64,000 bases of DNA from the NCBI GenBank assembly GCA_022616415.1, contig JAKEEU010000389.1, positions 1 to 64,000 on the forward strand, read 5' to 3'. Each line of letters begins with the position of its first letter. Positions within the stretch are counted from its first letter, which is position 1. The notes beneath the pieces were generated by a model, which saw only the letters and a program-made list of their open reading frames with translations, had not been told where the DNA came from and did not search any database. The position numbers were made by a program, and so were the translations under genes. Below are positions 53,421 to 61,966 of this stretch, one piece after another. Source of the DNA: Candidatus Zhuqueibacterota bacterium. Lineage in GTDB: Bacteria > Zhuqueibacterota > Zhuqueibacteria > Zhuqueibacterales > Zhuqueibacteraceae.

Positions 53421-54716
53421 ATGCAGCGCCTTCTTTTGCTCATGACGACGACAACGTATCGGGCTGGCGCATTCCTCGAAGCGGCGAGGCAGCTCGACGT
53501 GCCAGTGACTGTCGGGTCCGAACGCCCGCAGGCTTTGGCAGCGGCGAATCCAGGTGGATTCCTCACACTCAACTTTCTCGCGCCCGAGGAGGCCACGCGC
53601 ACCATCGTCGAATTTGCCAAAAAATACCCGATACGTGCCGTCATTGCCGCGGATGATGACGGTGTGATCCTCGCTGCAATGGCCTCGGCAGCGTTGAGTC
53701 TGTCGCACAACTCGGTGGCTGCAGTCTCTGCCGCACGAAACAAGCGCCGCATGCGGGAAATTCTGTCGGAGGCCGGAATTCCCTCGCCACGCTATGCGGC
53801 ATTCACGATTGATCAAGATCCCTTGGAAGTGGCGCGCGGTGTGAGTTTCCCCTGCGTCGTTAAGCCCTTGTTTCTCTCCGCCAGTCGCGGCGTTATCCGC
53901 GCTGACGATGCGACGCAGTTTGTTCTCGCTTTCCGCCGCGTTGCGAACCTTTTGCGCCGGCCCGAAGTCGCGGCCCAAGGCGGTGCACTCGCGCAGCAGA
54001 TTCTGGTCGAAAGCTTCATACCCGGTTTCGAGGTCGCGCTTGAAGGACTCCTCTCCAAAGGCAAGCTCAAAGTGCTGGCGCTTTTCGACAAGCCGGATCC
54101 TCTCGACGGGCCGTTCTTTGAAGAAACGATTTACGTTGCACCGTCACGCCTTTCCATTCGTATGCAGGAGATGATTGCAGACTGCACGGCGAAAGCAGTG
54201 ATAGCGCTCGATCTTCGGGAAGGGCCTGTTCACGCGGAGTTGCGGGTTAACGACGAAGGGCCATGGATTCTCGAGATTGCACCACGATCGATTGGCGGGC
54301 TCTGCTCGCGCACGCTGCGCTTTGGAGATGGCGTCTCACTTGAAGAGCTTATTCTCCGGCATGCCTTGGGACTTGAAGTGGAGTCCTTCGAACGGGAAAA
54401 ACGAGCCGCCGGGGTGATGATGATCCCGATCCCACAGGCCGGAATTCTTCGTGAAGTTCGAGGACAGGAAGACGCCAGTAAGGTTCCAGGTATTGAAGAG
54501 ATCAGAATTGCGATTCCCCTCGGGCAAGAGGTGGTTCCTCTTCCGGAAGGGACAAAGTACTTGGGATTCATCTTTGCTCGCGATGAAACTCCGGAGCGTG
54601 TCGAAGCGGCGCTGCGCGAGGCCCATCGCCGGCTCGAGTTTCTCATCCTGCCGCCGCAAAAGAGCAGGGACGCCGATTCACGAGAAGTTCCGCGCTTCTC
54701 TCGAATTCATAACTGA
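53421..54716 (+). CDS. ATP-grasp domain protein, L-amino-acid-ligase-like
   Basis: A 431-residue enzyme. The N-terminal Rossmann-like part is followed by the ATP-grasp core: RNKRRMREILSEAGIPSPRY, SFPCVVKPLFLSASRGV, ILVESFIPGFEVALEGLL and the metal site HAELRVNDEGPWILEIAPRS. A C-terminal domain like that of L-amino acid ligases follows (AAGVMMIPIPQAGILREV). Such enzymes join a carboxylate to an amine through an acyl phosphate. The next gene, moaA, starts directly after the stop, so they are one transcript. The substrate is unknown; the radical SAM neighbours suggest cofactor or peptide modification. Confidence 0.85.
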   Translation: MQRLLLLMTTTTYRAGAFLEAARQLDVPVTVGSERPQALAAANPGGFLTLNFLAPEEATRTIVEFAKKYPIRAVIAADDDGVILAAMASAALSLSHNSVAAVSAARNKRRMREILSEAGIPSPRYAAFTIDQDPLEVARGVSFPCVVKPLFLSASRGVIRADDATQFVLAFRRVANLLRRPEVAAQGGALAQQILVESFIPGFEVALEGLLSKGKLKVLALFDKPDPLDGPFFEETIYVAPSRLSIRMQEMIADCTAKAVIALDLREGPVHAELRVNDEGPWILEIAPRSIGGLCSRTLRFGDGVSLEELILRHALGLEVESFEREKRAAGVMMIPIPQAGILREVRGQEDASKVPGIEEIRIAIPLGQEVVPLPEGTKYLGFIFARDETPERVEAALREAHRRLEFLILPPQKSRDADSREVPRFSRIHN

Positions 54717-55802
54717 ATGAGGTTACAACGGGTGCGGATCGAATTACCAGGGTTGCTCATGGAACACTTCATTGAACAGCATTCCATACCTGACACCTTT
54801 GGCAGGCCTCTTCGCAACCTGCGGGTGTCAGTCACAGATAGGTGCAACCTGCGCTGTCAGTACTGTATGCCAGAAGAGGAATATGTCTGGCTTCCCCGTG
54901 AAGACCTTCTCACTTTCGAAGAGCTCAGCGAGTTGGTGGGCATCTTTACGGAGCTTGGCGTAGACAAAGTGCGTCTCACGGGCGGCGAGCCGCTCTTACG
55001 TAGAGACCTTCCGATCCTGGTGAAGATGCTGGCGCAAAACCCCCGGGTCAAGGACCTTGCCATGACGACCAATGGCGTCTTATTGGCCGAATTGGCGAAG
55101 GCGCTTTACGATGCCGGCTTGCACCGCGTGACTGTCAGTCTGGACACGCTCCGACCCGAGCGCTTCAAGGCATTGACCAGACGAGGCATGCATGAAAAAG
55201 TGCTCAATGGGATCAAGGCGGTTCGAGAGGTGGGTTTCAAAGAACTGAAGATTGATACCGTTGTCATGCATGGGACGAACGAGGACGAGCTCATCGATCT
55301 ACTCGAATATGGCTGGCAAATTGGCGCTGAGGTGCGCTTCATCGAATACATGGACGTGGGCGGGGCAACGCAATGGTCGATGGACAAGGTCTTCTCACGG
55401 GTTGAGATTCTTGAGGTGCTGCGACGCTGGTATGGCCGAATCGAGCCGGTTATTGAAGACAGTTCAGCGCCGGCGCAGCGATACCTCCTGCCGAACGGCG
55501 TCATGTTTGGCATCATCGCCTCCACTACCACGCCATTCTGCCAAACCTGCGACAGAAGCCGGCTCACCGCCGATGGCATGTGGTATTTGTGTCTCTACGC
55601 ACAAAATGGGATCGACTTGAGAAAACCTCTGCGTGGCGGCGCCTCGAAAGAAGAGATCAAGTCCATCATTGTGGCCGGATGGACGCAGCGAAGGGATCGT
55701 GGTGCAGAAGAACGAAAAGAGCTGCGTTCCAGAGGCGTGTTTGTTCCAATAGAAGGGCTCAAAAAAGACCCGCACCTTGAAATGCATACGAGGGGAGGAT
55801 AG
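54717..55802 (+). CDS. moaA: GTP 3',8-cyclase MoaA
   Basis: A 361-residue radical SAM enzyme of molybdenum cofactor synthesis. The SAM cluster is DRCNLRCQYCMPEEEY (Cys 43, 47, 50), followed by RLTGGEPLLRRDL. The second cluster motif is FCQTCDRSRLTADGMWYLCL, and the protein ends in the conserved Gly-Gly. It converts GTP to the cyclic pyranopterin precursor. The start is at ATG 54717, right after the ATP-grasp stop; ATG 54759 is an alternative. Other moa genes are not in this window, so pairing with ATP-grasp is unusual. Confidence 0.93.
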   Translation: MRLQRVRIELPGLLMEHFIEQHSIPDTFGRPLRNLRVSVTDRCNLRCQYCMPEEEYVWLPREDLLTFEELSELVGIFTELGVDKVRLTGGEPLLRRDLPILVKMLAQNPRVKDLAMTTNGVLLAELAKALYDAGLHRVTVSLDTLRPERFKALTRRGMHEKVLNGIKAVREVGFKELKIDTVVMHGTNEDELIDLLEYGWQIGAEVRFIEYMDVGGATQWSMDKVFSRVEILEVLRRWYGRIEPVIEDSSAPAQRYLLPNGVMFGIIASTTTPFCQTCDRSRLTADGMWYLCLYAQNGIDLRKPLRGGASKEEIKSIIVAGWTQRRDRGAEERKELRSRGVFVPIEGLKKDPHLEMHTRGG

Positions 55803-55883
55803 TCGAAAAACTGCAACCCCCGAGGTATTTAATTTCATGAATAAGGCGTGAGTATTTGCATAGCTAAATTGTAAGGAGAACCC

Positions 55884-56477
55884 ATGCTAACTATCACTGA
55901 TTCGGCAAAACAAAAAATTCTCGCGCTATTGGAAGCCGATGAGCAGAAAGGTTTCGCCCTGCGCGTAGCCATTAAAGGACGCGGGCCTGGTGGATTCGAG
56001 TACGATCTTGGGTTCGTGAAAGAGGAGGACAAACCGGCCGATGACACCATGGTCGATGCAGGTGGTTTTAAAGTTTTCATCGATCCCCAGAGTGCACCCA
56101 ATCTCAAAGGCGCGACCGTAGACTTTGTCACTGGTCTTTTCGAAAGCGGTTTTAAGATCGAGAACCCAACCTCTATTTGGAGCGACCCCAAGGCAGCGGC
56201 TGTTCAGCGGGTGATCGAAACCCAGATCAATCCGGGCGTGGCGGCGCACGGCGGTCACGTCACCCTCCTGGACTTGAAGGACGACATCGCCTATATCGCC
56301 CTCGGTGGTGGTTGCCAGGGGTGCGGGATGGCGGATGTGACCCTAAAACAGGGGATCGAAGTGATGATCAAGAAAGCGGTCCCCGAGATCCGCCAGATCA
56401 TCGACACGACGGATCATGCCGGTGGCACCAACCCGTTCTACCAATCGTCCAAGGGTGGGCGGTCTCCACTGCTGTAG
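55884..56477 (+). CDS. nfuA: Fe-S biogenesis protein NfuA
   Basis: A 197-residue protein with two domains. Residues 1-95 are a degenerate A-type domain; the first Cys motif is changed to GRGPGGFEY, so it cannot hold a cluster. Residues 105-180 are a NifU C-terminal domain with the cluster site GGGCQGCGMA (Cys 144 and 147). This is the NfuA plan. It carries [4Fe-4S] clusters to client proteins, especially radical SAM enzymes such as those on both sides of it. AAGGAGAA precedes the start. Confidence 0.92.
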   Translation: MLTITDSAKQKILALLEADEQKGFALRVAIKGRGPGGFEYDLGFVKEEDKPADDTMVDAGGFKVFIDPQSAPNLKGATVDFVTGLFESGFKIENPTSIWSDPKAAAVQRVIETQINPGVAAHGGHVTLLDLKDDIAYIALGGGCQGCGMADVTLKQGIEVMIKKAVPEIRQIIDTTDHAGGTNPFYQSSKGGRSPLL

Positions 56478-56501
56478 TACGAAGAAGTGGCTCGTGAACT
56501 C

Positions 56502-57914
56502 ATGTATATCCTTCTCATTTCAACTTATGAGCTCGGTCATCAACCTTTTAACCTTGCTTTGCTAGCGTCGCATCTGCTACAAGCCGGGCATCAGGTGCAG
56601 TGTCTCGATTTAGCCGTGCAGGGTTTTGAGGCGGAAAAGGTGCGGCGGGCAGAGTTTATTGGCATTTCTGCACCGATGCACACGGCTTTGCGTCTCGGCT
56701 TTCTGACCGCACGCCGCGTCAGGCAAATCAATCCTGCCGCTCATATAAATTTTTATGGGCTATATGCCGGACTCAATGCCTCCTACTTGCTAGACACCGT
56801 GGCCGATTCGGCCGTCGGTGGTGAATATGAACAGGCATTAGTCACGTTGGTTAACGCTATCACACAGGGCGATAGCGGAGTTATCGCGGGCGTGGAGCGT
56901 CCGGCGGCAAGTGGCGGCACGCACTTTCCGAGACAGAAATTCATAGTGCCTACTCGGCACCTGCTACCACCGCTTTCCCAATACGCCAGATTGGCCATCA
57001 ACGGCGAACAAAGGCTTGCAGGATATGTGGAAGCAAGTCGCGGCTGTGCGCATAAGTGTCGCCATTGTCCGATTACACCTGTTTATGATGGACGTTTGCG
57101 CATCCTCCAGCAGGATACTGTGCTTGCAGATATCGAGCAGCTTGTCAGGATGGGGGCGCAACACATTACGTTTGGCGATCCTGATTTTCTCAACGGCGTC
57201 AAGCATTCGCTGCGAATTGTGCGAGAAATGCGGGCTTGTTGGTCAGATTTAACCTTCGATTTCACCGCCAAAATTGAGCACATTCTTGAATACCAGCAAC
57301 TCATGCCCGAATTTTCCCGGCTCGGGTGTGTCTTCATCCTTTCTGCGGTGGAGAGTTTGAATGATGGAATCCTTGTCATATTAGACAAAGGACATTCTCG
57401 TGCTGATGTGGAAAAAGCGTTGGAAATCACGCGGAGCGCCGGTATCCCATTGCGTCCATCCCTGATGCCTTTTACCCCTTGGGCGACGCGGCAAGATATT
57501 ATTGAGCTCATCGACTTTGTCGAAAAGCACGGTCTGATCGCGCATATCGCTCCGGTGCAGTTCAGTATTCGGCTGTTGCTACCGCCGGGGTCGCCGCTAT
57601 TGGCCTTGCCGAAAACGCAACCGCATCTCCAAGACTTTGATGAAGAAAAATTTACTTTTCTCTGGAAGCATCCTGACCCTGCGATGGATCGATTGCAGAA
57701 GGCGGTTGCGACCTGCGTTGAAACAGCAGCAAACGCAGGCGAAAATATTTACGAGACTTTTGCAAAGATTCGGGAACTGGGATACCGCGCCTCTGGCCGG
57801 CGTCCAATACCGCAAATTGACTATCCTTCATCTGCACGAATGCTCCCACCACGTTTGACTGAAGACTGGTTCTGCTGAGCGGAGCCCACGCGGGATCAGT
57901 TGATCCCTATTTAA
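56502..57914 (+). CDS. CUAEP-tail radical SAM selenoprotein (UGA 57876-57878 read as selenocysteine)
   Basis: About 470 residues with recoding. ATG 56502 gives the family-type start MYILLISTYELGHQPF; a GTG at 56487 is possible. An N-terminal B12-binding-like domain is followed by a radical SAM domain with SRGCAHKCRHCPI (Cys 182, 186, 189). The frame then reaches DWFC and TGA 57876-57878. Past the TGA it continues Ala-Glu-Pro-Thr-Arg-Asp and six more codons to TAA 57912-57914. Cys-Sec-Ala-Glu-Pro at residues 458-462 is exactly the tail of the CUAEP/CCAEP radical SAM family. A hairpin at 57892-57907 fits a bacterial SECIS. Plain gene callers would stop at TGA and lose the Sec. It follows NfuA by 24 bases, in a run of radical SAM genes. 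Confidence 0.85.
57892..57907 (+). promoter_or_regulatory. Candidate bacterial SECIS hairpin
   Basis: GGGATC (57892-57897), loop AGTT, GATCCC (57902-57907) forms a 6-bp stem. The loop lies 20-23 bases after the TGA and has a G as its second base. This fits the general bacterial SECIS plan of a short stem-loop shortly after the UGA with a G near the start of the loop. It lies within the coding extension. Confidence 0.6.
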
Positions 57915-57967
57915 GAAAATTGACAAAGAAAAACACTTGCCTTCCTCTTGATTTTGCTGCATATTTA

Positions 57968-57986
57968 AAGAAGTGTACAACTTCTT
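57968..57986. promoter_or_regulatory. Inverted repeat, possible operator
   Basis: Arms AAGAAGT and ACTTCTT around GTACA, extended by an imperfect TTTA/TAAA. It lies between the selenoprotein gene and the Rieske gene, about 70 bases before the candidate promoter. It may be an operator; no regulator is known. Confidence 0.4.
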
Positions 57987-58056
57987 AAACGAAAAGGAAA
58001 GTCGAGATTACGATTTGGACGCATAAAATCAACGGCCTGACGGAAAGTGATTTCAT

Positions 58057-58085
58057 TTGGGCCGCAAAGATAGATACGTTATAAC
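58057..58085 (+). promoter_or_regulatory. Candidate promoter of the Rieske gene
   Basis: TTGGGC (58057-58062), 17 bases, TATAAC (58080-58085), ending 28 bases before the start at 58114 with AAGGAGG in between. Spacing is ideal and the -10 box is good. Confidence 0.45.
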
Positions 58086-58113
58086 AACCATAAAATTTTG
58101 AAGGAGGCAGACT

Positions 58114-58422
58114 ATGGCACAATTCGTCAAAGTTGCAACCACCGACGAGATCGCCCCGGGAACGGGCAAGCAGGTCGAGGTCAACGGCAAGCAAATCGCG
58201 CTTTTTAATCTTGACGGTACTTTCTATGCGCTTGACAATACCTGTACGCATCGCGGCGGCCCGCTGGCGGAAGGATCTGTCGAGGGCGAGGAAGTTACCT
58301 GTCCCTGGCACGGTGCGCAATATAACATCAAAACCGGTGCGGTATTAAGCCCGCCGGCGCCGCAAGGCGTGGCAAAGTATAACGTGCGCGTACAGAGCAA
58401 TGATGTTGAGGTGGAAGTTTAA
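58114..58422 (+). CDS. Rieske [2Fe-2S] ferredoxin
   Basis: A 102-residue soluble Rieske protein. The cluster ligands are CTHRGGPLAEGS and CPWHGAQYN (CxH plus CxxH). There is no signal peptide or anchor, so it is a cytoplasmic electron carrier like those that serve dioxygenases or nitrite reductases. AAGGAGG lies just before ATG 58114. It stands between two radical SAM genes; it might supply electrons to one of them, but that is inference. Confidence 0.92.
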   Translation: MAQFVKVATTDEIAPGTGKQVEVNGKQIALFNLDGTFYALDNTCTHRGGPLAEGSVEGEEVTCPWHGAQYNIKTGAVLSPPAPQGVAKYNVRVQSNDVEVEV

Positions 58423-58527
58423 GAAAATCTATCGTCCGAGCGCTTTTAGTTCGGCACAAGAAAATAGCTTTCGAACTTCGTCAAGATCAAGCAACAGAGC
58501 GCCCGGACGATGATTGAGAGGTGTGCT

Positions 58528-59583
58528 ATGGCCGAAGTCATGGTCCTCAAAGAGGTTTTGAAAACACTGACAATGGAGGGGGAATTGTATGAGAAGCATC
58601 CTGATGGCAGCCTGACGTGCTTTGCCTGCGGCCATCGCTGTCTCATTAAAGAAGGCCGCGATGGCATCTGTCGCGTGCGTTTTAATCAGGACGGCAAGCT
58701 TTACGTACCTGCGAATTACGTCGGCGTATTGCAGATCGATCCCACGGAAAAGAAGCCGTTCTTTCACGCCCATCCCGGATCGTTGGCGCTGACCTTTGGC
58801 ATGTTGGGATGCGATTTTCATTGTTCTTACTGCCAAAATTGGGTCACTTCGCAAGCGCTACGCGATCAGAACGCCATGGCGCCGCCGATGGAGATTCGTC
58901 CGCTCGATTTTGTGGTTCACGGCAAACGCTATCGCGCCAAAGTTATCGCTAGCAGCTACAATGAACCGCTCATCACGAGCGAATGGGCAGTGAAAATTTT
59001 TCAGGAGGCGAAAAAAGAAGGCTTTACCACGGCATACGTTTCGAATGGCAACGCCACACTGGAGGTTCTAGATTACATTCGGCCCTGGACGGATCTCTAC
59101 AAGATCGATCTGAAATCTTTCAATGACCGCAACTATCGCAAGCTTGGCGGCGTTTTGCAACACGTTCTCGATACCGTCAAAATGGTTTACGAACGCGGCT
59201 TCTGGTTGGAAGTGCTGACGCTGACCATTCCCGGCTTCAATGACTCCGATGCAGAGCTGGACGGGATTGCCAAATTTATCGTCAACATTTCTCCGGATAT
59301 TCCCTGGCACGTAACGGCGTTTCACAAGGATTACAAGATGACCGATCCGGATAACACACCTCCGGAAACGCTCATCCGGGCCGCGAAAATCGGCTACGAT
59401 GCCGGCTTGCATTTCGTATACGCCGGCAACTTGCCCGGCCTGGTGGGCACGTATGAAAACACTTATTGTCCCAACTGCCAAGCTTTGCTCATCGAACGGT
59501 ATGGCTTCAAAGTGCTGCAGAATCGCATTGTCAATAGCTCGTGTTCGGAGTGTCAGACCAAAATTCCTGGCTGTTGGAACTGA
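58528..59583 (+). CDS. amrS: AmmeMemoRadiSam system radical SAM enzyme
   Basis: About 351 residues from ATG 58528 (GAGAGG upstream); ATG 58510 is possible. The N-terminal knuckle is CFACGHRCLIKEGRDGICRV, the radical SAM site is CDFHCSYCQN, then SYNEPLITSEWA and DLKSFNDRNYRKLGG, and the C-terminal Cys-rich end has CPNCQALL and CSECQTKIPGCW. This matches AmrS of the AmmeMemoRadiSam system, whose partners (Memo and AMMECR1 proteins) are not in this window. The reaction is not established. It lies in a run of Fe-S and radical SAM genes. Confidence 0.9.
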   Translation: MAEVMVLKEVLKTLTMEGELYEKHPDGSLTCFACGHRCLIKEGRDGICRVRFNQDGKLYVPANYVGVLQIDPTEKKPFFHAHPGSLALTFGMLGCDFHCSYCQNWVTSQALRDQNAMAPPMEIRPLDFVVHGKRYRAKVIASSYNEPLITSEWAVKIFQEAKKEGFTTAYVSNGNATLEVLDYIRPWTDLYKIDLKSFNDRNYRKLGGVLQHVLDTVKMVYERGFWLEVLTLTIPGFNDSDAELDGIAKFIVNISPDIPWHVTAFHKDYKMTDPDNTPPETLIRAAKIGYDAGLHFVYAGNLPGLVGTYENTYCPNCQALLIERYGFKVLQNRIVNSSCSECQTKIPGCWN

Positions 59584-59718
59584 GTGAAAATAAAAAAGAA
59601 TTCTCAATTACCATATTGATAATCACCGCTTTTTATGCTGTTAAAATACAATGGCAAACTGGTATAGTATGAAAAGTAGTGGCAAATCTAACCGTCTTTT
59701 GTTTTCATAGGAATAATC

Positions 59719-60042
59719 ATGGAAAACGGTAGTGCAAAAGCCGATATCAAGAATGAAATTATCAAAGTGCTGGAAACTTGCTTCGACCCTGAGATACCGG
59801 TAAATATTTATGAATTGGGATTGGTTTATGATATCGCTGTGGATCCCTCCAACAACGCGCTCATCCACATGACGCTAACCACTCCAGCCTGTCCCGTCGC
59901 CGGCACGTTGCCGGGTGAGGTGGAAAGTAAGATCAAAACCATACCGGGAATCAATGGCGCCAGAGTCGAAGTCATTTGGGAGCCCCAATGGAATCCCAAT
60001 ATGATGAGCGAGGTGGCAAAATTGGAACTTGGTTTTATGTAA
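59719..60042 (+). CDS. SufT-type DUF59 protein, second copy
   Basis: A 107-residue protein with DPEIPVNIYELGLVY and TTPACPVAG. About 19 of 324 bases differ from the gene at 48693-49016, and seven residues differ. The ribosome site region (AGGAATAATC) is also similar. Most changes are conservative, and the frame is intact, so both copies are likely functional. It lies 10.7 kb from the first copy, in front of a second sufS/sufU set. Confidence 0.92.
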   Translation: MENGSAKADIKNEIIKVLETCFDPEIPVNIYELGLVYDIAVDPSNNALIHMTLTTPACPVAGTLPGEVESKIKTIPGINGARVEVIWEPQWNPNMMSEVAKLELGFM

Positions 60043-60044
60043 CT

Positions 60045-60058
60045 CCTACGGGCGTAGG
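60045..60058. repeat. 16-bp interspersed repeat, shorter copy
   Basis: CCTACGGGCGTAGG starts three bases after the second sufT stop. It matches 13 of the 14 core bases of the element at 18918-18933. Confidence 0.45.
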
Positions 60059-60208
60059 TCGGCCGGTTCGACTGGAAGGGTTTCGGTCGAGACCTGTTCG
60101 AAAATGAAATTGGCTGCAAATACTCGTTCGATGGCTGCTGGAAATCAACCGAGTGGCTCCCCCTCTGTGTTGTTCCCACCACGATAAATTTTCGTTAAAA
60201 AATTTTGC
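60059..60208. other. Intergenic stretch after the second sufT
   Basis: Part of a 303-base gap (60043-60345). Apart from the short repeat at 60045 and the promoter at 60209-60237, I see no gene or further repeat. An open frame of about 50 codons on the plus strand has no recognisable product. Confidence 0.35.
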
Positions 60209-60237
60209 TTGAAAATGCGGGCTGCTCTGTCTATATT
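60209..60237 (+). promoter_or_regulatory. Candidate promoter for the DUF5678 gene
   Basis: TTGAAA (60209-60214), 17 bases, TATATT (60232-60237): strong match in both boxes. The start at 60346 is 109 bases downstream, leaving a leader that ends in TTAGGAGGCAAT before the ATG. Confidence 0.55.
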
Positions 60238-60345
60238 GATGAAGTTAGACAGATTATAAGCGCGTGCGAGCATAAATACAGGCAAGAGCCGAAGTGTGGT
60301 AGCTCGTCGTAGCGTCTTTAAACGATAAATATTTTAGGAGGCAAT

Positions 60346-60612
60346 ATGCGCACTTCTACGAAAAAGCCACAGCTAAAGCGCAATGCTCGTTACCTCAATG
60401 ATCGCGCTTTTTGGCAGCTTAAACCTTACATTGACAAGACATATCCGCCTGGTCATTACATCGGTCTTGTCGATGGAAAGATCGTCGCCGATGCTTCGGA
60501 TTTTGACACGGTCCATGAAAAGTTAAAGCTCATCGAAAAACGCCGTGATCACAGCATGGTTGTGCAATCGGGTGTTAATTACTTGAAGAAGGCCATTGAT
60601 CTTCTCTTATAG
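60346..60612 (+). CDS. DUF5678 domain-containing protein
   Basis: An 88-residue protein with KPYIDKTYPPGHYIGLVDGK and IVADASDFDTVHEKLKL, the DUF5678 pattern. The family is of unknown function and is often encoded just before a small retropepsin-like aspartic protease gene. Here that partner is cut short (60628-60747). AGGAGG precedes ATG 60346, and there is a good promoter upstream. Confidence 0.82.
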   Translation: MRTSTKKPQLKRNARYLNDRAFWQLKPYIDKTYPPGHYIGLVDGKIVADASDFDTVHEKLKLIEKRRDHSMVVQSGVNYLKKAIDLLL

Positions 60613-60627
60613 GGGGAAAATCGAAAA

Positions 60628-60747
60628 ATGGAACAAAAAAATCCATATAAGGGCGAGCCGCCTCGTCCATGGTTAACGGTCGTGTTTCAAAAATCTGCTG
60701 GGAGCGACAAAATCACCAAGCACACTTTAGTTGTGCCCCATGCTTGA
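60628..60747 (+). pseudogene. N-terminal fragment of a retropepsin-like aspartic protease gene
   Basis: A 39-codon frame begins EQKNPYKGEPPRPWLTVVFQ, the usual start of the small aspartic proteases that follow DUF5678 genes. It stops at TGA 60745-60747 before the DTG active-site region. Its last bases overlap the start of the sufS copy, so the join between the two genes was probably made by a deletion or insertion. Confidence 0.5.
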
Positions 60748-61966
60748 CGCCAAGAAAATTCGGCAGGATTTTCCGATCCTGCAGCAAAAGATCAACGGTA
60801 AGCCGTTGGTCTATTTGGATAACGCCGCCACTTCGCAAAAGCCGCTCGCGGTGTTGCGTTGTCTTGATGAATATTATCGCAGCTACAATGCCAATATTCG
60901 CCGCGGCATTCACACTTTAAGCGAAAAGGCCACGGCGAAATATGAAGAAGCGCGGGATAAAGTGGCGCAATTCATCAACGCGCCTTCAAGAAACGGCGTC
61001 GTGTTCACCCGTAACACGACCGAGAGTATCAATCTCGTCGCTTACAGCTACGCCCGCAAATTTCTCAAGCCCGGCGACGAGATTTTGCTCACGGAGATGG
61101 AGCACCACAGCAATCTCGTGCCGTGACATTTGATGGCGCAACAAATCGGCGTCAAATTAAAATTTATTCCCGTGACGGATCAGGGCACGCTCGAACTTGC
61201 CGATATTCACAAGCTGCTGACCGAGCGCGCCAAGATTCTTGCGTTTATCCACATGAGCAATGTGCTCGGCACCATCAATCCCGTGCGCAAATTAGCGCAG
61301 ATGGCGCACGAAGTCGGCGCGGTGGTTGTTGTCGATGGTGCGCAAGGTGCGCCGCATTTGCCGGTCGACGTTCAACAATTAGGTTGTGATTTCTACGCTT
61401 TCTCCGGTCATAAAATGATGGGCCCGACCGGCGTCGGCGTGCTTTGGGGCAAAGTCGAGTTGCTCGATATGATGGATCCGTTTTTGGGCGGCGGCGAAAT
61501 GATTCACGAAGTCTGGCTCGGCCGCTCAACCTACGAAGAAGTGCCGCACAAATTCGAGGCCGGCACGCCAAACATCGCGCAGATCATCGGCCTCGGCGCC
61601 GCGGTTGATTATCTCCGCCAGCTCACCATGCCTGCCGTGGCCGAGCACGAAGTTTGGTTGACGCGGATCGCGATTGAAAAATTGCAGCAACTCGACGGTC
61701 TGCAGATTCTCGGCACGGCGCCGGAGCGCGGCGCGGCGATTTCGTTTTTGCTGCCGGACGTCCACGCGCACGATCTCTCGACTGTGCTCGATAGCGAAGG
61801 CGTCGCCATTCGCGCCGGCCACCATTGCGCCCAGCCATTGATGCGCAAGTTCGATATTCCCTCGACGGCGCGCGCCAGCTTGTACGTTTACAATTTGCCG
61901 GAAGAAATCGATATTTTAGTCAGCGCCATCAAAAAAGCGAGAAAGATGTTCGGCCATGTCTCTTGA
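60740..61966 (+). pseudogene. Second cysteine desulfurase (sufS), interrupted by TGA
   Basis: From ATG 60740 the sequence encodes a SufS-type desulfurase ([58 protein letters not shown]). At 61124-61126 the codon is TGA where the first copy has TGG (VPW); the frame continues HLMAQQIGVKLKF to the stop at 61966. The PLP lysine (SGHKMMGPTG) and catalytic Cys (AGHHCAQPLM) are intact. The two halves are otherwise undamaged, so this is one base from an active gene. The protein is clearly diverged from the first SufS, unlike the two sufT copies. Confidence 0.75.

Noticed and set aside
61124-61126. Selenocysteine at the TGA of the second sufS
   Set aside because: The aligned residue in the first SufS is Trp (VPWQ), not Cys, and no hairpin was seen close after it. 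A nonsense change or sequence error is simpler.
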